A DNA stretch of 64,000 nucleotides, from the NCBI RefSeq assembly GCF_006337085.1, contig NZ_CP040882.1:1302001-1366000 (forward strand), in the 5' to 3' direction. Source of the DNA: Sutterella faecalis. GTDB taxonomy: Bacteria > Pseudomonadota > Gammaproteobacteria > Burkholderiales > Burkholderiaceae_F. Below are positions 26,225 to 33,557 of this stretch, one piece after another. Under the pieces are notes generated by a model. The model did no database searches, was not told the DNA's origin, and worked only from the letters and a program-made list of their open reading frames with translations. Position 1 is the first letter of the stretch, and each line of letters starts with the position of its first letter. Position numbers and translations under genes: made by a program.

Positions 26225-27223
26225 TCAGACGTTTGCACGCCACTTGAGGATTGCCGATCCCCAGGCCATGCCGGCGCCAACCGCCTGCAGAAGCACCAGA
26301 TCGCCCTCCTTCACGCGGTTTGCCTTCACGGCAGCATCGAGCGCGAGCGGAACGCTTGCAGCGGACGTATTGCCGTGCTCGCTCACGGTCTTCACCATCG
26401 CCTCATCCGGGATTCCGAGCTTCTTCGCGACCATCGTCATAATGCGCAGATTCGCCTGATGGGGAACAAAAAGCTTCACTTCCGAGGGAGAGACGCCAGC
26501 AAGACGCGCCACCTCTTCTGCCGATCCGGTGAGACCGTCGACAGCCAGCTTGAAGACCTGCCGGCCATCCATGTTGATGAAGGGCGAGCCGGCAATTTTT
26601 CCATTGCTCAGGCAGGCGGTGAGACCCAGCACCTTTTCATCGTAGCGGCCGTCAGCATACATGCGGGCGGCGAGAATCCCCGGCGCATCGCTCGCTTCGA
26701 GAGCGACTGCACCTGCTCCATCGCCAAACAACACGCAGGTGGATCGATCGTTGAAGTCGATCACGCGCGACATTGTTTCAGAGCCAACAACCAGCGCACG
26801 ACGATAGGGACCTGCCCGCAGCATGGCATCTGCGGCATTAAGTGCATAAATGAAGCCGGCACATACGGCCTGAACATCGAATGCTGCGCATCCGGTGCAT
26901 CCGAGCATCGACTGCACATGCGCAGCCGTTGACGGGAAAACCATATCGGGAGTGGTGGTTGCAACCACGATGAGGTCGATTGAATCGGGCTCGAAACGAG
27001 CACGCTCCATCGCCTCTTTTGCTGCTGCGGCAGCTAGCTCAGTCGTTGTTTCGCCTAAGGTGGGATCGGCAAATCGCCGGGCTTCAATGCCCGTGCGCGT
27101 GCGGATCCATTCGTCATTGGTTTCCACCCCAATCGAAGCGAGGCGGGTCGCAAGCTCGGCATTGGAAATCCGAGTCTTAGGAAGTGCAGAGCCTGTAGCG
27201 GCAATGCGGGAATACATGCTCAT
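26225..27223 (-). CDS. fabH: 3-oxoacyl-ACP synthase III
   Basis: Starts fatty-acid synthesis by condensing acetyl-CoA with malonyl-ACP. The 332-residue protein has the Cys-His-Asn set in AVCAGFIYAL (Cys about 121), VPHQANLRIM and EHGNTSAAS. The start MSMYSRIAATGSALP is chosen by family alignment; the ribosome site is weak. A terminator lies between rpmF and this gene, so fabH needs its own promoter; TAATAT at 27259-27264 on the minus strand is a candidate -10 without a convincing -35. plsX, which normally precedes fabH, is missing. Confidence 0.95.
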   Translation of the reverse strand: MSMYSRIAATGSALPKTRISNAELATRLASIGVETNDEWIRTRTGIEARRFADPTLGETTTELAAAAAKEAMERARFEPDSIDLIVVATTTPDMVFPSTAAHVQSMLGCTGCAAFDVQAVCAGFIYALNAADAMLRAGPYRRALVVGSETMSRVIDFNDRSTCVLFGDGAGAVALEASDAPGILAARMYADGRYDEKVLGLTACLSNGKIAGSPFINMDGRQVFKLAVDGLTGSAEEVARLAGVSPSEVKLFVPHQANLRIMTMVAKKLGIPDEAMVKTVSEHGNTSAASVPLALDAAVKANRVKEGDLVLLQAVGAGMAWGSAILKWRANV

Positions 27224-27531
27224 GTGGCAGCCGTATCGGTAATTACCTGAATCCTCAGATATTACACGTACGGATTTCCATGGGAACGGTGCGGTCATCG
27301 CCCTCACGGCGTAGCGTCTACTTGGTATTTCCGCCCAACCGGCATAAAAAAAGGGACCCCGTCCGGGATCCCTCTTTTTTCGCTTTTCTGCGCCCTCGTA
27401 ATTCTTGGCCTTCGAATCACGCGTCAGCTTCCAAGCCTCTTGCGTCGAGCACAATCACCGTGGGGTGCGCGCGGCATCTTCGCGCGAGGCTTTAAATGGG
27501 CTGAACGATCAGGACGCAGCCTCAGCCAGGA
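27224..27531. other. rpmF-fabH intergenic region lacking plsX
   Basis: About 300 bases that hold only the rpmF terminator and the fabH leader. In most proteobacteria plsX, a gene of about 1 kb, sits here. No remnant of plsX is recognisable in either strand. Confidence 0.7.
27344..27380 (-). terminator. Terminator after rpmF
   Basis: Stem around GGGATCCC / GGGGTCCC flanked by T-runs on both strands (27353-27372 core), so it can work in either direction. Confidence 0.8.
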
Positions 27532-27714
27532 TTATTCGTCCTGCTTCGTCGCGATGACCTTCTTGCCGCGATAGAAGCCGGTCGGGCTGATGTGATGACG
27601 ACGATGGACTTCACCGGTCGTCGCTTCGACAGCCGTCGGAGGATTCTTCAAGAAGTCATGAGCACGGCGATTGCCGCGACGGGCGACCGATTTCTTATTC
27701 TGCTGAACAGCCAT
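27532..27714 (-). CDS. rpmF: Large ribosomal subunit protein bL32
   Basis: Ribosomal protein of 60 residues starting MAVQQNKKSVARRGNRRAHD with the bL32 core HHISPTGFYRGKKV. It lacks the zinc-finger cysteines, as the L32 of many proteobacteria does. The ATG at 27714 is preferred over one four codons upstream by family comparison. The partner gene yceD (DUF177), which normally precedes rpmF, is absent; tRNA genes lie upstream instead. Confidence 0.96.
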   Translation of the reverse strand: MAVQQNKKSVARRGNRRAHDFLKNPPTAVEATTGEVHRRHHISPTGFYRGKKVIATKQDE

Positions 27715-27906
27715 GGCTAACCCCACGTAGGTTTAAGCGAGTGTCGAAAAAATTTGCTTCCGTGACCAGGCACTCGTTCCAGAACACGGAATTCCATGAT
27801 TGCACTGCAGGTTCCCTTCCGGGCACATGCAGCAAGCGGCGGATTTTATCAAATCTCCAGAAAAATCTCACCCGGAGATCAGATATTTTTAGTCCGAAGC
27901 CTTACA

Positions 27907-27939
27907 GGAAAAAAGGGGAAGCCTGTCGACTTCCCCTTC
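27907..27939 (-). terminator. Terminator after the proximal tRNA-Gly pair
   Basis: Perfect stem AAGGGGAAG / CTTCCCCTT followed on the minus strand by TTTTTTCC, ending the transcript of the two tRNA-Gly genes. Confidence 0.9.
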
Positions 27940-27949
27940 TCTAAAAATC

Positions 27950-28025
27950 TGGAGCGGGAGACGAGTCTCGAACTCGCGACCTCAACCTTGGCAAGGTTGC
28001 GCTCTACCAACTGAGCTACTCCCGC
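27950..28025 (-). tRNA. tRNA-Gly (anticodon GCC), copy 1
   Basis: A 76-base cloverleaf with acceptor GCGGGAG / CTCCCGC, D-arm AGCTCAGTTGGTAGAGC, anticodon loop TTGCCAA, T-arm GAGTTCGAGAC and encoded CCA. It is identical to three other copies in this cluster. Confidence 0.97.
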
Positions 28026-28061
28026 AACGCATTGAACGGTTGACCCATACTGAGAAAGGTT

Positions 28062-28137
28062 TGGAGCGGGAGACGAGTCTCGAACTCGCGACCTCAACCT
28101 TGGCAAGGTTGCGCTCTACCAACTGAGCTACTCCCGC
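28062..28137 (-). tRNA. tRNA-Gly (anticodon GCC), copy 2
   Basis: Same sequence as copy 1, 36 bases upstream of it in the same direction, with encoded CCA. A strong promoter lies just upstream, so copies 2 and 1 form one transcript. Confidence 0.97.
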
Positions 28138-28587
28138 AACGCGTTCAGCGAAGAATGCGTATTGTACGCGAAAAAACGACTTTGTCAAGAGGTCGATGGA
28201 AAAATATCTATCGAGCTGCTGAGGATAGAGAAACATCCGACATGGGAACCCATGGATTCCTTGATCGATCGGATTTTCTGCAGAGTTCGTCGGTAATCGA
28301 AGCGAACGTCTGTCGGCATTCACGCTTCTGGCGTCTTTGATCAAGAATCTCGACGGCTTTCTGTCCTGAAGTCAGGCACTGGGCATCAAATCACCCGAAA
28401 ACTCCTTTGGGTAGGATTTTGAGGTCCGAATCCAGACATAAAAAATCCCACCTAAATTCCCACCCAAAAATCTTGCGCTTGGGGTGGAATTGGCGGGTTT
28501 CTATGAAATGCCTTGAGGATGCCTCAGACAAAATATCAAGAAAAATCAATTCATTGAGATTTCATGAGCAGAGTTCAAACTGTCTCA
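28138..28587. other. Gene-free region downstream of tRNA-Leu
   Basis: Holds the promoter of the tRNA-Gly pair at one end and a long imperfect hairpin near 28443-28500 that probably ends the tRNA-Leu transcript. On the minus strand GGGTGGGAA and AGGTGGGAT occur as a close direct repeat beside T-runs, a look seen next to integrase genes of elements that use tRNA-Leu. No integrase or other protein is recognisable. Confidence 0.5.
28161..28188 (-). promoter_or_regulatory. Sigma-70 promoter of the tRNA-Gly pair
   Basis: Minus-strand TTGACA (28183-28188) and TACAAT (28161-28166) with a 16-base spacer, about 24 bases before tRNA-Gly copy 2. Confidence 0.85.
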
Positions 28588-28676
28588 TGGTGCCGGAGAC
28601 GGGAATCGAACCCGTACGCCCTAAAGCGGGCGGCGGATTTTAAGTCCGCTACGTCTACCAATTTCGTCACTCCGGC
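28588..28676 (-). tRNA. tRNA-Leu (anticodon TAA)
   Basis: An 89-base class II tRNA with acceptor GCCGGAG / CTCCGGC, anticodon loop CTTAAAA, a long variable arm and encoded CCA. It follows Gly, Cys and Gly genes, resembling the glyW-cysT-leuZ order of enterics. Confidence 0.96.
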
Positions 28677-28692
28677 AATTCCCTGGGCCTAT

Positions 28693-28720
28693 AAAAAAAG
28701 GGGAACTTCCGTTCCCCTCT
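28693..28720 (-). terminator. Terminator between tRNA-Gly copy 3 and tRNA-Leu
   Basis: Stem AGGGGAAC / GTTCCCCT followed by seven T residues on the minus strand. Because no promoter is evident for tRNA-Leu, read-through or processing at this hairpin may supply it. Confidence 0.75.
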
Positions 28721-28729
28721 CTTTATGTC

Positions 28730-28805
28730 TGGAGCGGGAGACGAGTCTCGAACTCGCGACCTCAACCTTGGCAAGGTTGCGCTCTACCAACTGAGCTACT
28801 CCCGC
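28730..28805 (-). tRNA. tRNA-Gly (anticodon GCC), copy 3
   Basis: Identical to the other tRNA-Gly(GCC) copies, with encoded CCA. It lies between tRNA-Cys and a terminator. Confidence 0.97.
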
Positions 28806-28819
28806 AGGAATTCTGTGCC

Positions 28820-28893
28820 TGGAGGCGCGAGGCGGAATCGAACCGCCGTAAACGGATTTGCAATCCGGTGCATGGCCACTTTGCTATCGCGCC
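28820..28893 (-). tRNA. tRNA-Cys (anticodon GCA)
   Basis: A 74-base cloverleaf with acceptor GGCGCGA / TCGCGCC, anticodon loop TTGCAAA, T-arm GGTTCGATTCC and encoded CCA. It sits between tRNA-Gly copies 4 and 3. Confidence 0.96.
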
Positions 28894-28906
28894 GTCCTAG
28901 TCTCAA

Positions 28907-28982
28907 TGGAGCGGGAGACGAGTCTCGAACTCGCGACCTCAACCTTGGCAAGGTTGCGCTCTACCAACTGAGCTACTCCCGC
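28907..28982 (-). tRNA. tRNA-Gly (anticodon GCC), copy 4
   Basis: Identical to the other copies; first gene of the Gly-Cys-Gly transcript, 13 bases after a strong promoter's -10. Confidence 0.97.
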
Positions 28983-28995
28983 ATTGAGAAGAGAG

Positions 28996-29023
28996 ATTTT
29001 ACTGATTCCACAAAATATGTCAA
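28996..29023 (-). promoter_or_regulatory. Sigma-70 promoter of the Gly-Cys-Gly tRNA operon
   Basis: Minus-strand TTGACA (29018-29023) and TAAAAT (28996-29001), spacer 16 bases. Confidence 0.85.
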
Positions 29024-29165
29024 GTCCCTTGCGCTCAAACATTGGAGATCAGAAATAGCGCCTGCTCGAGGCGCAAAAAAAGGGACCATCCGAAGACAGT
29101 CCCTTGCATTTTTTACTTCATCGAGGAAGCTCCATCAGGAATGCTTCCTCTCACGAGTCATGGCA

Positions 29166-30515
29166 TTAGAAAACCATGCAGGCGACGAAGCCGAGGCACA
29201 CCGAGAAGACGATGGCGAGAAGGCCCGGAATGAAGAAGGCGTGGTTGAACACGTACTTGCCGATGCGGGTCGTACCGGTGTCGTCCATCTGGACCGCGCC
29301 GAGGAGGGTCGGGTAGGTCGGGAGCACGAAGAGGGCGGACACGGCAGCGAACGAAGCCACGAGCATGTAGGAGTCGCCAGGATTGGCGGCGCTGATGCCG
29401 AGGGCGGCAACGATGGCCGGGGTGATGGCCTTCGCGGTAGCAGCCTGCGAGTAGAGGAGCATGGCGGCGAAGAAGAACACGACGGCAAGCAGAGCCGGGT
29501 AGGCAACGACAGCGTCAGCAGCGAACGACTTGATTTCGTTCACGTGGCCGGACACGAACGTGTCGCCGAGCCAGGCAACGCCGAGCACGCAGACGCAGGC
29601 AACCATACCGGACTTGAAGACGGAGGTCGAAGCGACATTGCCGAGCTCAACCTTGCAGAAGATCGTCGTCAGGGTGGCGACCGTCAGCATGAGGCTCATG
29701 ATGGCAGCGTCACGCGGAACGATAACGTTCTTGATGAGGCCGACAGCAGGCGAAATCGCGGAGGCGTAGAGAACAACGCAGACAACGCCGAGGAGGAAGA
29801 TCAGAACGGAGCGCTTGGCATAGGGCTTGAGCTCCATCTTGGCAGCGCCGGACGAGGCCTTGACGAGACCCTTGGCGAGACGTTCCTTGTAGACCGGATC
29901 GGAGTCGAGATCCATGTTCTGGATCTTCGTCATCACGAAGGCGGTGAGCATGCAGCCGACGAAGGTCGTCAGGAGCCAAATGCCGAGCAGAGCCGGGTAG
30001 GACCAGCCGAACGGTTCAAGAACGCCGGACATGTAGATCACAGCGGCGGAAACCGGGGAAGCCGTAATAGCGATCTGCGAGGCAACGACGGCGATCGAAA
30101 GCGGGCAGCAGGGACGAATCTTCTGTTCCTTGGCAACTTCAACGATAACCGGGATCATCGAGAAGGCGGTGTGGCCCGTACCGGCGAAAATCGTCAGAAC
30201 GTAGGTCACGACAGGAGCAAGATAGTTGATCTGCTTCGGATTCGAACGAAGGATGCGTTCAGCAATCTGAACGAGATAGTCAAGGCCGCCGGCGAGCTGC
30301 ATGCAGGAAATAGCAGCGATCACCGAGGCGATGATGAGGATCACGTCCCAGGGAATATTGCCCGGCTTCATGCCGAGAAGAAGACCAAGGACGAGCACGC
30401 CGAGACCGCCAGCGTAGCCAATACCGATGCCGCCGAGACGGACACCGAGGAAGATCGCGCCGAGCAGGACAACGATCTGAAGAATAAGCATGAAATCCAT
30501 AATGCCTCCAGGCAT
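29166..30515 (-). CDS. dcuA: Anaerobic C4-dicarboxylate transporter DcuA
   Basis: Inner-membrane carrier exchanging fumarate, malate or aspartate for succinate. The 449-residue protein has about ten to twelve hydrophobic segments and the DcuA-type blocks RLGGIGIG.AGGLGVLVL, AGGLDYLVQIAERILR, LTIFAGTGH, ILGVAWLGDTFVS, LLYSQAATAKA and LPTYPTLLGAVQMDD. It is closer to DcuA than to DcuB as recalled. The start at 30515 has GGAGGAG eight bases upstream; an alternative ATG five codons later also has GGAGG before it. It lies downstream of aspA, as in the enteric aspA-dcuA pair, which suits import of aspartate and export of succinate. Confidence 0.95.
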   Translation of the reverse strand: MPGGIMDFMLILQIVVLLGAIFLGVRLGGIGIGYAGGLGVLVLGLLLGMKPGNIPWDVILIIASVIAAISCMQLAGGLDYLVQIAERILRSNPKQINYLAPVVTYVLTIFAGTGHTAFSMIPVIVEVAKEQKIRPCCPLSIAVVASQIAITASPVSAAVIYMSGVLEPFGWSYPALLGIWLLTTFVGCMLTAFVMTKIQNMDLDSDPVYKERLAKGLVKASSGAAKMELKPYAKRSVLIFLLGVVCVVLYASAISPAVGLIKNVIVPRDAAIMSLMLTVATLTTIFCKVELGNVASTSVFKSGMVACVCVLGVAWLGDTFVSGHVNEIKSFAADAVVAYPALLAVVFFFAAMLLYSQAATAKAITPAIVAALGISAANPGDSYMLVASFAAVSALFVLPTYPTLLGAVQMDDTGTTRIGKYVFNHAFFIPGLLAIVFSVCLGFVACMVF

Positions 30516-30808
30516 GTTGAGATCTCCTCCTCCCGATTTGCTTTTGCCCAGTATGGGAATGCTCTAAAGCCAATCAGGCGAGGGCGGTGCTCGCTCTGGT
30601 AACTGACCCTGCCTGCCGTTCTTCCGGACGCCTGCGGCATGAAAATTTCTTTTCATGCCCCAGGTGTTTGATTAGCGGCTGCAGTTCGGGAAATCAGACG
30701 ACCCCGCTTTGGTGGTTGATCGCAGAGCCTCTCTTCGAGAGAGGCTCTGTCGGTCTGCTCTTCCCGGATCTATTTAATTCGTCCGGGTCAGAGCGTCACG
30801 AGTTCGAA
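30516..30808. other. aspA-dcuA intergenic region with a long hairpin
   Basis: About 290 bases without a gene. A 12-base stem, CAGAGCCTCTC / GAGAGGCTCTG (30723-30749) with a tiny loop, lies just past aspA but has no T-tract, so it may stabilise the aspA message or act as a processing site rather than a full terminator. Confidence 0.6.
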
Positions 30809-32206
30809 TTACTGTTCGAACTTCGGGTTGATGAGGTTGTCGTACGTGAAGACCTTGTCCCACTCTTCCTGGGTCAGCATCTTCTTTTCTTCGACGACGA
30901 GCTCGTGCAGCGACTTGCCGGTGAGGAAGCCTTCGCGGGCAACAGCAGCGCAGGGCTTGTAGCCGAAGTGCGGCTTCAGAACCGTAACGATGCCGAGGGA
31001 GCCCATGACGAGGTCTTCGCAGTGCTTGGCGTTGACGACGATGCCGTCGACGCACTTCTCACGCAGCGCGATGCAGGCGTTCGTGAGAACCTTCATCTGC
31101 ATGTAGAGCGCGAAGGAGATGACCGGTTCCATCACGTTCAGTTCAAGCTGGCCGGCGGAAGCGGCGAGCATGACGGACGTGTCGAGACCGATAGCGAGGA
31201 ACGAAGCCTGGTTCGTGACTTCCGGGATAACCGGATTGACCTTGCCCGGCATGATCGAGCTGCCCGGCTGAAGCTGCGGCAGAACGAGTTCGGAGAGGCC
31301 GGTGCGCGGGCCGGAAGCAAGGAGACGGAGGTCGTTGCAGACCTTCGTGAGCTTGACGGCGAGGCTCTTGCAGGCGGACGAGAGGCCAACGTAGGCGCCG
31401 CAGTCGGAGGTGGCGGCGATCAGATCGTCGCTGTTGACGAAGTCGATGCCGGTAATCTCAGCGAGGTGCTTGACGGCGAGGGCCGGATAATCCGGGTGAG
31501 CCGTAACGGTCGTGCCGATGGCGGTGGCGCCGAGGTTGACAACCTTCAGGTGAGCCTGGGCTTCCTTGATGACCTTGATTTCATCAGCAATCGTCGTGCC
31601 CCAGCCGTGGAATTCCTGGCCGAAGGACATCGGGACGGCGTCCTGCAGGTGGGTGCGGCCCATCTTCAGAACGTTCTTGTTCTTTTCAGCCTGAGCGTAG
31701 AAGCTGCCGACGAGCTCTTCAACGGCCTTCAGGAGGACGTTCGAACGAAGGAGCAGCGAGAGGTGCAGAGCGGTCGGATAGGTGTCGTTCGTCGACTGGC
31801 CGAAGTTGGCATGGTCGTTCGGGGAAACCTTCTTGTCGCCCTTGGCGAGGCCGAGGTGTTCGCAGGCGAGGTTGGAGATAACCTCGTTGCAGTTCATGTT
31901 CGTGGACGTGCCGGCACCACCCTGGAGCCAGTCGGTAACGAACTGATCGTTGTACTTGCCGGCGATGAGCTGGTCGCAGGCCCAGATAAGGGCGTCGGCA
32001 ACATCGGCCGGGATCGTGCCGAGTTCCTTGTTCGCCATGGCGGCAGCCTTCTTGACATAACCGAAGGCCTGAGCGAAGAACGGTTCCTGGCTCATCGGCA
32101 TTTCGGTGATGTGGAAGTTCTGCTTGCCGCGCATCGTCTGCACGCCATAGTAATCCTCATCAGGAATCTCGAGAGAACCAAGGAAATCGCTTTCAATACG
32201 GGACAT
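30809..32206 (-). CDS. aspA: Aspartate ammonia-lyase
   Basis: Converts aspartate to fumarate and ammonia. The 465-residue protein belongs to the fumarase/aspartase superfamily, with TNMNCNEVISN, the substrate loop SPNDHANFGQSTND, KMGRTHLQDAVPMSFGQEF, and the signature GSSIMPGKVNPVIPE with the catalytic serine. GAGGAG precedes the ATG at a good spacing. The fumarate made is the substrate of the FrdAB pair encoded just upstream, and DcuA downstream exports the succinate. A long palindrome lies about 160 bases upstream of the start. Confidence 0.97.
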   Translation of the reverse strand: MSRIESDFLGSLEIPDEDYYGVQTMRGKQNFHITEMPMSQEPFFAQAFGYVKKAAAMANKELGTIPADVADALIWACDQLIAGKYNDQFVTDWLQGGAGTSTNMNCNEVISNLACEHLGLAKGDKKVSPNDHANFGQSTNDTYPTALHLSLLLRSNVLLKAVEELVGSFYAQAEKNKNVLKMGRTHLQDAVPMSFGQEFHGWGTTIADEIKVIKEAQAHLKVVNLGATAIGTTVTAHPDYPALAVKHLAEITGIDFVNSDDLIAATSDCGAYVGLSSACKSLAVKLTKVCNDLRLLASGPRTGLSELVLPQLQPGSSIMPGKVNPVIPEVTNQASFLAIGLDTSVMLAASAGQLELNVMEPVISFALYMQMKVLTNACIALREKCVDGIVVNAKHCEDLVMGSLGIVTVLKPHFGYKPCAAVAREGFLTGKSLHELVVEEKKMLTQEEWDKVFTYDNLINPKFEQ

Positions 32207-32366
32207 TTATTGCTCCTCAAATATGTCCGATGCGGTTTTTCAGCCATTGTGAAATACGCTGTTAATTACCGCATTTGCAGTTGACTCACTCTCAGCAGCC
32301 AGTCATCCGAGGATCAACTGTGGTCCGCTGCTGTTCGAGTGAAGCAGTTCGCTTGAACTACTCTTT

Positions 32367-32386
32367 TATACGTGTAGATACGTATA
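32367..32386. promoter_or_regulatory. Palindromic operator candidate upstream of aspA
   Basis: Perfect inverted repeat TATACGT-N6-ACGTATA, with further CTCTTT / AAAGAG matches outside it that are offset by three bases. The same 7-6-7 design occurs upstream of ridA. It is centred about 170 bases before the aspA start and overlaps a possible -10. The regulator is unknown. Confidence 0.65.
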
Positions 32387-32615
32387 TTTAAAGAGTCTTT
32401 CTTGCGTTGAGTAAATATTACTGCTTATCTCGCTCAATGGGAATACCTCCTTTTCTTTTTGAATATCGGAAGAACCCTTACTTGTAAGAACGGATGGCTT
32501 GTTTAAGAGAAAACGCCGCACCGCATTGGTGCATTCATTAACTTGCGGCATTCAAAAGACTGATCTTAATTAAGGTATAACTTTGAAATTTACTTTTCAC
32601 GAAATCAATTAATGC

Positions 32616-32657
32616 AGAAAAAAAGGGCTGATACCTAAATAGATATCAGCCCCTTTT
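32616..32657 (-). terminator. Terminator after frdB
   Basis: GGGCTGATA / TATCAGCCC stem (32625-32633 and 32644-32652) followed by seven T residues on the minus strand. Confidence 0.9.
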
Positions 32658-32685
32658 TGGACAGAGTCAGACTCTGCAATCAAGC

Positions 32686-33537
32686 TTATTTAATCGGCTT
32701 GATCGGAATAGCCTTCTTGCCCTTCTGCGTCGGCAGAACCTTGTCGTAGTTCCCCATGCCCTGCTCGGCCATCTTGCGGCGGATAAAGGCGATCTGGGTC
32801 TTCAGCGGAAGATCCTTCGGGCAGAAGTCATGGCAGGCGAGCAGCGACATGCAGCCGAAGACGCCGGACTCATCGCCGACAACTTCGTAGTAGTCAGCAT
32901 CGTTGCGTTCGTCGCGCGGATCAAGGCGGAAGCGGGCAATCTTATTGATGCCCACAGCGCCGACGAAGTCCGGACGGATGCGGACGGTGCCGCAGCCAGC
33001 GATGCAGCAGCCGCATTCGACGCAGCGGTCGAGAACGTAGATGTCCTCAGCGAGCTGCGGATCCATCGGCTCTTCCTGCTTGCGCAGATCAACTTCGTCG
33101 ATCTTTGCATGAACCCACGTTTCCATGCGTTCAGACATATTGCGCATCCACTTGCCGGTATTGACCGAAAGGTCACCGATAAGTTCGAAGGCAGGCAGCG
33201 GGGCGAGCGTGAACTCGTCGGGCAGATCCTTCGTGAGGGTGCGGCAGGCGAGGCCCGGCTTGCCGTTAATGAGCATCGCGCACGAACCGCAGATGCCGGC
33301 GCGGCAGACGAAGTCGAACTGCAGCGTGGGATCCTGTTCATCGCGAAGATCATTAAGGGCAATGAAGAGCGTCATCGAGTCCGATTCCTGGAGCTCGTAC
33401 GTCTGCATGTGCGGAACGCTGTCCGGATCCTGCGGGTTGTAGCGCAGAATGCTGATCTTCAGAAGGCGATGCTTCTTAGCGGGAGCATCCGCGGCCTTGG
33501 CGGCCGGAGCCGCCGTCTGGGTCTTTTCCTGGGTCAT
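32686..33537 (-). CDS. frdB: Fumarate reductase iron-sulfur subunit
   Basis: Electron-transfer subunit carrying three iron-sulfur clusters. The 283-residue protein has the plant-type [2Fe-2S] motif CRAGICGSCAMLINGKPGLAC around residues 78-98, and the C-terminal clusters CVECGCCIAGCGTVR and CMSLLACHDFCPKDLP. The N-terminal 22 residues are Ala/Lys rich and not conserved. It starts 20 bases after frdA ends and is closed by a strong terminator, so frdA-frdB is a two-gene unit. No cytochrome b subunit gene is adjacent. Confidence 0.95.
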   Translation of the reverse strand: MTQEKTQTAAPAAKAADAPAKKHRLLKISILRYNPQDPDSVPHMQTYELQESDSMTLFIALNDLRDEQDPTLQFDFVCRAGICGSCAMLINGKPGLACRTLTKDLPDEFTLAPLPAFELIGDLSVNTGKWMRNMSERMETWVHAKIDEVDLRKQEEPMDPQLAEDIYVLDRCVECGCCIAGCGTVRIRPDFVGAVGINKIARFRLDPRDERNDADYYEVVGDESGVFGCMSLLACHDFCPKDLPLKTQIAFIRRKMAEQGMGNYDKVLPTQKGKKAIPIKPIK

Positions 33538-33557
33538 TTTCTATCAAAGCTCCCAAA

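Larger units (their letters stand above)
32207..32685. other. aspA upstream region
   Basis: AT-rich control region between frdB and aspA, with the TATACGT palindrome at 32367-32386 and the frdB terminator at 32616-32657. No gene is supported. On the minus strand TATAAA (32365-32370) overlaps the palindrome and could be a -10 element. Confidence 0.6.

Noticed and set aside
27950..28982. Four near-identical 76-base repeats considered as a repeat or CRISPR-like array
   Set aside because: They fold as tRNA-Gly(GCC) with encoded CCA; spacing is irregular and other tRNAs are interspersed.
28725..30602. A 625-codon plus-strand frame across tRNAs and dcuA
   Set aside because: It runs through three tRNA genes and opposite dcuA, so it cannot be a real protein-coding gene.
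30723..30749. The strong hairpin after aspA as a terminator
   Set aside because: There is no T-tract on either strand; kept only as an unexplained hairpin within the intergenic entry.
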